64,000 bases of DNA from NCBI GenBank assembly GCA_002633005.1, contig NMRA01000114.1, forward strand, positions 589,237-653,236, written 5' to 3'. Shown one piece after another: positions 43,806 to 55,800 of this stretch. Source of the DNA: Phoronis australis (lineage: Eukaryota; Phoronida; Phoronidae). Numbering within the stretch: the first letter of the stretch is position 1; each line of letters begins with the position of its first letter. The position numbers were made by a program, and so were the translations under genes. The notes under the pieces were generated by a model that saw nothing but the letters and a program-made list of their open reading frames with translations, was not told the origin of the DNA and made no database searches.

Positions 43806-46800
43806 CTGTAAAACACAAGGTATATTGACAGTCATTACAGGGACATTGTCACTTTTATGGTCAAAAAGTCACAATACATATTTAGACCTCTTGAAGTTCT
43901 TAGCTTTGACCAGAGCTATAAAACAACAAAATATGTTATGTATTACAAATCATCAATCCTTGCCGTTGTCTTCTAGATATTTGCTGAAATCAAGACAAAA
44001 GTATTTACCAGACCCTGCTACTTAATGCATGACATTTGGCTCAGCGGCTGAGCGTTTGGCTGCTACTGCGGAGCTAGGGAGTTTGGTTCCATGCTCCTAT
44101 TGATTTCTGTAAAATCGCATTTCTCCATCAGAATGTCCGACCTTCGAAAAGTACAACTGAAGGATGGAGATTGTACATGGTCTGTCATGATGTGAGAGGC
44201 ATGGTGATACCATTTTATAACACAATACTGCTATTACATTGGAACACATACTTTTAACTGATCTTTCTACGGATAAAGAAAATTAACGAGTGCGCATCTC
44301 AGCACATATTTGTGACATGTCAACAAATCCAAAACAAAGGAAGTGGATAGATGTTACTTTGTTTCCATGAATTCTGGCTGCTTGCATTACAGCGTTCTGT
44401 CGTTCAGTAACTTTTCCAGACGTGAGGGGTGCTGAATGTGCAATAACATCTGGCTCTTTTGTTAACTGCCCAGCTCAGTCTTTTGTCTCGTATGATAACA
44501 AGCAGGCCAATTATCTCCCAGGCTTCAAAGGAAACGTATGGAGGTTGCATGCTATTACCGAACGCGTATGAACACAGTAAAACCCAGTGCGTACGTTTGG
44601 ACAGAATAGATTGTCTTAACTTCTGTTGTAGTTGGGCGATTTTGGTGATTCAAAAACGGAACATGATCAGCATTTGACGAGGAATTCAGAAATGCTATTG
44701 GTTTAAGCTCAAATATGTTATAACTTAACTTTCATTTTTGTCAGCTCAGCCTAGTCAGTCTAAATACGATCTGATCGGAGATTAGAGCAATTATCGAACA
44801 AAAGAGNACACCACTTCAAACAAATACCATCATACAAGAGCTTTGTACAATGTTTAACTTATCTTGCAATGGCGTCTTACCTTTCCACCATCGTTGGTCA
44901 GTTCAGGTAGCGACTTCCAATCAGATGACTGGATGGCTATCTGGTGTCTGGAGAGCACTGATTGGACAAAGTCGAGGGTACTCTTCAACAGACCTGGATG
45001 TTTCTGGTCGAGAATCTTCGCGAAGTAGAGCTTGGCTCGCAGGAAAAAGCCCATAGGCCACAGCCATTCCTGAATAAAAGTTGAACAATGAAATAAAGTA
45101 AAAGAAAGCGAGATGGCACACGAAGATTATTCCTTCTATTTGGGACATTCTCTTGAATTTTAAACTCCAAAATTGACATTGAACTTTCATAATTCTGAAG
45201 CCATTTTTACTTTTGTCACATTTAAGCACTGTACTTTACAAGTTACAAACTATCAAAATGAAATTAAAAAGCCTATACCCCTAAATGATCAAATTAAATT
45301 ATATTTGTCCATCGAATGCTAAGAATTCTTCAGCGCTGTGCGTTGATGATGGAAAAGGCATTACAGTCTCCATGGATACACGATGGGTGATACTCAACAC
45401 TCCTCACACATGTCCTCTGTTGAGTGCAAGCCTGCCCATTAATGTTCCGTGTCTGCATGCTTAAATCACAATCAAGAAAAGCGAAATTTCGGATAAGAGT
45501 TTTGGCTGCAAAATTTCAACTCTATCAACTCACCGGGCCATTGTGATAGTTGAACCCATGCGCCACCTTTGGGTCACTGGAGTCATCACTATTGACATAG
45601 TCCCCGTGATAGGCCCAATCACTGCAACATGACAGATAAGTACATGTGACCAGCTGCTATAAATCTTCCATCACAAAAAAGAACAATTTTTGATTCAGAC
45701 CACTTACTGTTATGACATTGGCCACCCTTAGCCAATCCGAAGATGATTTCAGGATTTTTGACACTTCATTTTTGCTTGAGACCAGGCTTTGCTATTCAGA
45801 ATCCACATGGGATAATAAAACAATTAACTTGTCAGCCACGACCATAAGCCCAGTGCTAAGCTGTGTTTATTTACACAGTCCAACTGAGACAGTTGTACGA
45901 CTAAGAGCAGGGTTCACAAAGAACTACTTTCACCGACCTTGCATGTCAATTTCATAACGCCTAATGTGTGCAAACGACACCCATGATATACAACTGCTCA
46001 CAAAAATTCTAAGCCATCTGTGCACACTGGTTACTCCCTTAAGCCCAAGATTTTGGTTTCCACAGTGTCTCAATTTATGCGTGGAGCACAATCTCAACAA
46101 ATAACAAATTGCCAGTTCTTCACAAACCCAGAAATCACTTCTCGTTTGAGTAAAGAGAAAGTTGAGGTTAATTCTATAGAAGTTAGTGGTCTAAATCAAA
46201 AGTTCACTTCCTGAACAGAGCGTGGGATTATGGGTACTTCAAAGCTCAGCTACCAACATGTTGCCTAACAAAAAAAATTAAAAGAACATCTTATTATATC
46301 ACTACTGTTACTACTGCAAGTACTTATCAACCAGACATAATTACAATGAGTGTTAATTTGTAATAATTGCATGATCTCATCATGATGCAAAGTTCACCAC
46401 ACACACCGTTTGGGCGCACTTGAAAGTTGCACATTCTACACACTGTCGTTGTGTGACAATAATTTGGATATAAAATAGTGAAACAGGTGACACCTCCAAT
46501 AAACAACACGTGAAATACATAATGGTTTCACAACAGTTGTTAAATGCCACAGAACTCAGGTGGCGCTGTTACACTTCAAGACGGGACTACTATTGCTCAA
46601 TAACACGTAACGCGATGAACACCAAATGCAGAAAATAACCACCACAGTTCCCCACCAAGTTGAGCAAATGGAAGCAGAAATCACAGCTGGAATGGCGAGT
46701 TATAACACGCCATAATGAGTATTGACGGGGGAAGAGAACGTTGTGCAATATTTCTGACATGTATCGTAAGTAGAGATAGTGTCAGGCGTGTTACTCACTC

Positions 46801-49800
46801 AGGGTCAAGAGTCTTCAAACCCAGCGGCCCTAGCAAGTGCTCCTCAACACGAGTCAATGCTAGCCACGCATGGTCCGCATTGAACATCTCAGGAGCCTGA
46901 AAAACGAATCCACTATAGAGAGGCCTTTCAAGGTCGCACACTCCTTTCAAGGTCGCAGAACCTTTAGGGTCAACATTATGATTATGAAAAAATTAATATA
47001 AGACACAGTTTAGTGAGTTTGAAATAAAACACAAGCGCTGTACAAAAACCTCGTGTACCATAAGACAGCTATAGAGTCTGTATTAAGTCCTTTCAAGGAC
47101 ACGGAACCATTAGGGTTGACAAAATAATTATGAAAAAAATAATATAAGACGCAGTCTACTGGATCTTTATGGTACCACAACGGCAAGGAGCTTGAGAACT
47201 ATTCTTTGATCTTGAAAGTACTATTTACATCAAAATACATACAAACTAGTCGTGACTGAGCATTGGCCCAAAGTGGTAACTCATACCATAGAGAGTATTA
47301 AAGGTAAAATCCTGGACTTTCCCAACAGATTCACAATAGCTAGAATAGCATCACAAGTGTATTTGTCCCACTTACACGCAATACCGTGACTTTTACGTGC
47401 TAACACTGGACTAGCAGCTGACGTCATTTCCACACAAAGGATTAAGACTATCCACAAATTTACTGTACAAAACAAATGTTACAGGTGAGCAAACTTGTGC
47501 GAACAGTGCAGAAGTCAGTTACAGAGACAAATGCTCACACAGTGTGCTTTATTGAGCTGTCTGGGAATGATGTCACCAGACAAGCTAAAAGTTTCTATTT
47601 ATAGCTCTTGTGCAGGTCTGAAAAGAGTTGTGTATTACTACATACAACTTCCAAAAATACATTTCTTTTAATATTAAACCCTGAGATTACATCTTAAAGA
47701 CCTGCAATTTAAAGTGTTAGCATACCACGAAACCCTGAGAGTATACCTTTAAGGCATGCAACTAAAAGTGTTTACACACCACAAATCCCTGAGAGTATAC
47801 CTTTAAGGATTACAATTACAAGTGTTCACATACCACAACCATGGCTATTGTGTAATTCGGCCTGAGCTGAGTATTGGCCCAGAACTGTGTAGCAAAGTAG
47901 GTGTCCTTGTATATCCCACGTTTGTTGATCAACTCAGGGTTGGACTCGGTGGAGCGTGGCCGCGAGTGGACCCAGAAGCACTTCTCAAAGTTTTTCTCCA
48001 GTTTCTTATTCCACTCCTTGAAGGTCACCTCAACTTTTTCACCTGAAACATCAAAAATTTAATATTTCAATTTTATGTTAAACGAGTTAAGAAACAACTT
48101 GGATACTGCGAAAAGACAGGAAAATCAACCAGAATGCTTCAGGGAACTTGTTAAAACAGTTATTTGCAATTTAAAATTATCAATGTCAAATAACATTTTT
48201 TTCAAAATTTCAATCACATAGCAGTATGTACTTCAAAACCACAACAAAGCTTTTGCAAAAATGTGACGAAATATTTTGCTACCAATAACAAATAGAGAGT
48301 GAATGATATCTTTCTCAACATTGTTGACCTGAGCTGGGCCTGATGCACACGAACATTGTGTAACATGGCCCGGAACCAAAGCAAGTAAGTCTGTTAAACT
48401 GTCGGAGATGAGAAACAGAGTTTAACTCATACAAAAATGTCTAGGATCCATTGTCGTAATGAATTGATAATATATTTTGAGACTAGATTGACTCACTGGC
48501 ATTTGTTCTATAAAGCTCTCACGAAACATTAGTAGGTAATAAGTTTACTGTTTGTTATGATTCAGTCTAAGATTTTAACAATTATTCAAAAATACAGAAA
48601 AGCATAGCTCTTGTTCAAAATTCCACGAGAAAAGAAGCAAATCACTTCAGATTGTTTTGATGTCCTGTGGGTGACATCTTCCACAGTGATGTTGAGTTTT
48701 CCCACTAGTTGGCATTGAAAACAATGGACAGCAATACTTGACAGGAAGTGCTGGGTTACAAGGGAAAAAATATTGAGTCCAGCTGGATCAAAAAAGTCAT
48801 GAATAGAAATGAGGGTGGTCTCTGTCTCACACCAGTAAAAAACACCTAGCTTTCCCTCCATGCCACCAGGCAAAAAANGAGATAGAGCAGCGGACGCCGG
48901 ACGGACGCCGCCCGGACGGACGGACGGACGGACGGACGGACAGAGATGACGGCATAATGCGTCCACATATAAATATGTGGGCGCATAAAAATTTAATATT
49001 TCAATTTTATGTTAAACGAGTTAAGAAACAACTTGGATACTGCAAAGACAGGAAAATCACCCAGAATGCTTCAGGGAACTTGTTAAAACAGTTATTTGCA
49101 ATTTAAAATTATCAATGTCAAATTAAATTTTTTTCAAAATTTCAATCACACAGCAGTATGTACTTCAAAACCACAACAAAGCTTTTGCAAAAATGTGACA
49201 AAATACTTTGCTACCAATAACAGATAGAGTCAATGATATCTTTCTCAACATTGTTGACCTGAGCTGGGCCTGACGCACGCGAACATTGTGTGACATGGCC
49301 CGGAACCAAAGCAAGTCTGTTAAACTGTCAGAGATGAGAAACAGAGTTTAACTCATACAAAAATGTCTTGGATTGATTGTCGTAAGGAATTGATTAAACA
49401 TATTTTGAGACTAGATTGACTCACTGGCATTTGTTCCATAAAGCTCTCACGAAACATCAGTAGGTAATAAGTTTACTGTTTGTTACGATTCAGTCAAAGA
49501 TTTTAACAATTATTCAAAAATACAGAAAAGCATAGTTCCTGTTCAAAATTCCATGAGAAAAGAAGCAAATTACTTCAGATTATTTTGATGTCCTGTGGGT
49601 GACATCTTCCACAGTTATGTTGAGTTTTCCCACTAGTTGGCATTGAAAACAATGGACAGCAATACTTGACAGGAAGTGCTGGGTTACAAGGGAAAAAATA
49701 TTGAGTCCAGCTGGATCAAAAAAGTCATGAATAGAAATGAGGGTGGTCTCTGTCTCACACCAGTAAAAAACAACTAGCTTTCCCTCCATGCCACCAGGCA

Positions 49801-52800
49801 AAAAAACTCAACACCACTGATGAAGATATCAGCCACAGGATACTAAAAAATAATCTGAAGTAATTTTGCCTATTTTTTGCAAAAGTTGATAAGATCTGTG
49901 CATCACCATAAAAGCTACGTTCCCCAAAAATGCAAGTCAAGCAACTATTCTTAGTCAAAAATAACCAGAATTAATTATACCATTGACTGTAGCCGTGACC
50001 CCTGGGTATGGATAGATATTGTTCTTGTTCAATGTCATCAGCCAACGGACGGCGGATTTACACAGGCCGACAATCTCAACAGCTGCACCATCTCTAAAAC
50101 AGGAACCAAACAGGCAGAATGAGATAAAGGTGTTCTACTGAAATAGCCTTATTTGCGCATACATGGTCACCACCTCAATAGTATACTTTTTAGAACATTT
50201 CCTCAGTGTTTCGCTGCCAAAAGTCGAAAATGAATTACACCACTTTAAAGGCTCACAATATTCCTTACAGTAATAGGAGTTGATTTCCATTACTAACAAG
50301 AGCATCAAAACCATCAGCCACTGAAGAAGACGCTTTCACACTTTAATAGGATAGGTCAACCCAAAAATTACGAATTCCAAAATGGAGCATGAATGAATAG
50401 TCTATAACTTGAGGTGTAGGCTCATTCGACAACACTTTAATATCCGATGAGCATAGCTGTGTTTTTAAACTCCAAGTTAAGAATTCAACATTGTAAGACA
50501 GTCAGTGAAGAAGTGCCCCTTTAATCATGATCTATCTTACAACGTCTGGTCTTAACCCAGAACTTAACTGTTTAACAAAAACTAGGTTCATAACTTTAAT
50601 CATAACATTTCAAAAAGTTTAGGAATCAAGGTATTAAAATACAGTCTAGCAGACTAGCTTGAATTTCGCAGATAGCTTGAGACCTAATTTTAATATTAGT
50701 TATAAGGGGTAACCTAAAAGCCATGAGTTCAAGAGTACGGCGACACGAAGAACACACGCATAGACTGAGTAGCAATTTGTGCTATGGTATAAATTTTTAC
50801 AATGTTTATGGCAAGAATTCTCTAGTTTGGGAATCTCAAAAATTTGGGACACTGAAATTCAAGCCAAAATTGAATTTTCTTGATTCTGAAGATTGGGACA
50901 TGGGCATTTTGGCATTCATCATATCTGATTCTCAAATATTGGACGCTGTATTTTCTATCAACAAAGTCTGAAATAAAGTTGTCAAAAATAGCCACCAATC
51001 AAAAATTTTTTCTTCCTCGTAATTTTTGAATTTGGGATGGCCAATGTTGCCTATTTCTAAAATTTGTAACAAGCTCAGACTTTGAGCAAAATATTTATTT
51101 TCCAGTGCCTCAAACTAGAGAATTTTTACCGTACCCTCGACAATTAGTTTGGGACAGTTCCTGAAATTTGGGAAACCGAAATTCAAGTGAAATTTTAATT
51201 TTCTTGATTCTGAAGATTGGGACATGGGAGATTTTGGCATTCAGAGTATTCTCTAGTATGTTGTTTTTGTATCCAAAGGGTCTAAACAAAGACTTGGCTA
51301 TTCATAACATTGTCAAAAGTAGGCGCTGATACATTTTCATGCATTGTCCAAGTGCGCAACATCAAAATGAGTGATCCTTTGACATTAATCATTATTCTTG
51401 AATTTGGACAGCCAATATTGACTATCTACTTTTTCAAATTAGATGCAATCTCTGGTCTTCACCAAAACAATAAATTTTTCCCTTTCCAAACTAGACAATT
51501 TTCACCACATTCATGCTGCAGTCTTTACTAAGTCTGCCCTCGACCCTTACCTGGGCGTGGCCGGCTTGCCCCAGTTCTCAGCCTGACGAGAACTGCCCAT
51601 CTTGTCCATCCAGGTGCCACAGTTGTGCACAGTGCCACCATGAACCAGACCCGTATCCCACCACACACCTATCTGATTTGTGAAACCTGTGCAGAAAAGT
51701 AGATAAAAGTGTAGCAGAATTTGGGTCCACCTTAAAACTCTCATTTGTTTCTATCACACCTCTCATTATTAATACGATAAAGCATTTTTTAAGAAAACTA
51801 AGGTCCAACAATGCTATTCTGTTTATTTTCTAGATTAAAATAAAAATTAAGAGGATTAAATGGCAGCTTTTACTCCATGACCAACAGCCTGTACTTTACA
51901 GTTATCATGAACTTATTAACACATGGTGAAATTCAGTTTTTGCTTCAACATGCACCATCACAATTTCGGTTGATGCCAATTCATATCAGGCTGATGAAAA
52001 ATAAACATCAGTATGATATTACTTGGGTCATCATTCATGGATAACCTCTTTTGATCATTTATTAATGTTAAGCAGTATGAAATCATGTAAAGTATTACGA
52101 TTGATGATAAACTTTGAGCGATAAATCAATAAAAACCCTTAATATGAATTATTATCAACCACTTATCATATGCAACCATTCACATGTACAGCAATGGCTA
52201 GTGTGAATTTCCTATAAAATATTACACGACAAATTAAGATCAACCAAAATAAAATGGCCCCTTCTAAGCTAAAAATTTTCATGTGATGAACATGCCCTTT
52301 AAACAAGATTCCTCCAGCACAACTGGGTTTCATCAAACTTCTTTAAAACACAAAAAAGTCAGATTCTTTTGTGAGTCAGTGATTTGTATAATTAGCTGAT
52401 AAGTGATGTTAGAAACTCCTTTCCAATGAACAGCTTAAGGCTTGTTTATTGTTAACACAATCCCTAATACTTGAAAATTCAAGAAACCCACAGTCTCAAT
52501 TTTTGCTCATCTACTCAGATTTCATGGCATCCATCAATTTTCAGGCCAACGAAAGAAAATGGAAAAAATTGCCTGGATACTTTCAAGCCTTTGTTTCAAT
52601 ATGACCTGATGAGAAACTACAGTAATTACCCTGACTGTGTGACCTAGAGAATAGAGTCAGTCCATTGATGACTAATCCCCCAGTGAGACTGGAATGTGGA
52701 TAGAACCAGTTGGGCTAACCATGTAACATTGGAAAACAATCAAAAGATTTCTCCAAATCCTTATCTCCTTTAAAGGGGATGTTTACAGCACGCTTAGTTC

Positions 52801-55800
52801 ACACTTTACAGTAAATAGTATTTCCAACCACATTCATCAGTCCTTTCCTTGTGGCGTAAACTAGCCTAACACCATGTCACATGCATCAAAATCATACTGT
52901 CGCAAGATATTCACAAAAGCTTTATGCGGTCTGACTACAAAAAATGAACCATCTTGAGGTTATTCTTGCCAAAACATCCATCACCATTCAGTAATGACTT
53001 GCCTGACAGAGGCAGACGACCTACCTTCGTCTGACATGTTCACGTCCAACTGCGGCCCAGCGTTCCTTTCTCTGAACTCCAGACCAGAGGCGTGCTTCTG
53101 TACGGCCTCCTGAATCACTTCAAACAGCGGCTGCTCCTACAAAAACATGAAAACAAAACCATTGCAGCATCATACAACAACTAAGAGCAAAGTATTGGCA
53201 AGTCCACTCAGCTGCATTGCAAATGGGAAAACTAACAGAGTTTGTGCCACAGTACCACTAAGCAGTTACTAGTACATACTGCAGTTAAAAAGTCGATGAA
53301 AATTCTTCTCAACAAAAATTAACCATGTCTCATCTAGTTTCATTCTGATCCTTCGGTGAAGCCAGATGAACTTCCAAAGAAATTTGTCAACATTTTTCAC
53401 CTACACAACCACACAAATGCAATTTATCAGAGCGAATAAATACAATAATAATTACACAGAGCCTGTAGATGATGCAAGGCATGTAAATCAATCAAAAATA
53501 AATCAGCAGAGGGCGTGACTGTTGCCATCATGATAGTTAAGAAAAACTTTATCAAAAATTTCATCATTGATAGGGACACACAGATCTGTAAAATTTTATG
53601 AAAATCCTGCATGTGGTTAACAGCAGCGGATGTCGGACATTGGTCGAACAGAGATTACGGAAACATTCACTTCTCTCCCCCAGGCACACCTACACATGTG
53701 GGACCCAAATACATGCATACAGGCACATAACAATGGAGAATGGGTGGTGCTACTGTATTAGGTCATGTCCGGAATTATCTTATATGCCACACACCACAGT
53801 GTCATCTTCAACCAAAATCTGTTGAGCTATTTTCAAAATAACTGACAAAGAATATCTCAATTCAATGGAAAAAAATCATGACCTATGACCTCACATTTTC
53901 CTCATGCTGGCCTCGTAATGTGCCAACAATGATGTCACAGAGAAACTAAGCATGGAGGTTGGTAAATTACAGAAGAATAAACTAACACTAAGATTAAAAC
54001 CTTTTTATGAAAAAAATATCAAGAAGAAGCTCCACCACTTATTGATTTCATGCCCCGACTGGATGAACATTTTGAAAAAATAAAATCCACATTTAAATTC
54101 TACAAAGCCCGGCAAAGGTCTTCACAGGACTTTCAGCTTGTATTGAGAAAACAGAATGATTGATTAAGTCTTAAACATGTAGTCAGACCACATATTAACT
54201 GTGTGATTCAAACATCCTGGAAACTGGTTCTCCCAACGAATGGGTTAGGAAGAACGTGCTCGCAACTTGGTGAGTATTGTGCCCCCTCATGTATGGTCTC
54301 AGGTGGCTGTTCTCAAGTGGGTATTCCCGGGTGGGTGCTCCTGGGTGGCCTGGTGTGGTCACGGGTGAGTAGTTGCAGGTGGGTAGTTGCAGGTGGGTAG
54401 TCGCAGGTGGGTGATCACAGAGGGCATTTAAATTTAAGACCATCATCTCGGGTAGGTAAAAGTGATCTTTATTTAAAAAGATATAATCAATGACAATGCA
54501 CAAATTTGATCAGATTACAAAATTCAACACTTGTTCGGAGCTTTTTCCTAAAAAATACTTTGACTTTCTTTCATGAATGAGTTTTCTTTAGCTTATACAC
54601 TCACAAAATACCTGCAAGACCAACGACCCTAACTTCCCTGGCTATGAATCACAGCACCTTCGTGTAATCCTCACTCACAATCTCACTCTGTCCATCAAGA
54701 AATTTTAGAGTTCAGACATAGGGTCTGCTAATAGATAACCTTCAAAAAATCTGCATAAGTTTACTAGCAATTATAATCACTAGTCACATTTCATCCATGT
54801 CACTGTTATATCAAAAAATAGCTCTGCTGCTGTAACAAAAGGACCCATGACAGCAAGATTTGTTCAAAAGCAACCTCTTCACTCCCCACGTCGGTGCTCT
54901 TCAATAAGGCATGAAGATCCTTAAGAAAGTTTCAATAATTAATCAGAGATTCTACCGACAATACAACAAGCACTTACAAAATCACAGAACACAAAACGCA
55001 TTAAGAGAACTCTGTTTAGTTGTTTTTTCAGGCGAATAGTACGTTGGAGAAAGGAACTCCCAAATTCACTGTCCTTGGAGATCTAACACTTGAGAAAGAA
55101 ACAATCGACACACCAACGATCTCAATAATAAACCCAACTCTCTTGAACGCCAACCACGGCAATGGGGATGACGGCAATGAAACAACACAAGATGACCCCT
55201 ATTGGCGAGGGTTTAAGATCCGAGTCAAGAAAAGATGGAATGGCCTCGGCTTCCACTGTCGCCGCCAGCTCAGGTTGAAAAAGTTCAAGTTCTACTACCG
55301 AAGAAGCGTACAGAATTTCACGAAGTGCCGATGGTGTTGGCATCCGCAGGTTTACCTGACCTACCGCCTCATGCTGGCAGCATACCACATCTCGTGGGTG
55401 ATGCTTTCCATGGCCATACTGTGGCGTCCGTTCTGGACCAAGTTCTGGGCGTGGCCACTACACCTGGTCTGCTGGCTGGACATAGTGCGCATGTTCTATT
55501 TCGTCACAGCACTCACCTCCTACCTCAAGTTCCACATGAGTAAACCTATTAACCCTGTGCTGTATGAATGCAAAGACAGTGAAGCATCCACCGTGAAAAC
55601 AAACCGAGACGAGGTCACTCCCTCAGGGACCCGATCCCACCCCCTCCCATTGACTGTCAGATTTCAATGGTTCCTTTTCAGTGTCATGACCAACTCCATC
55701 TTTCTCGCCATGCCCATGCTCTGGAATGCGCAAGTGGCCAAGAAAATTACTTCTATAAACATATACCCGTGGGGTATCCTCATATCCACCACGCTCGTCA

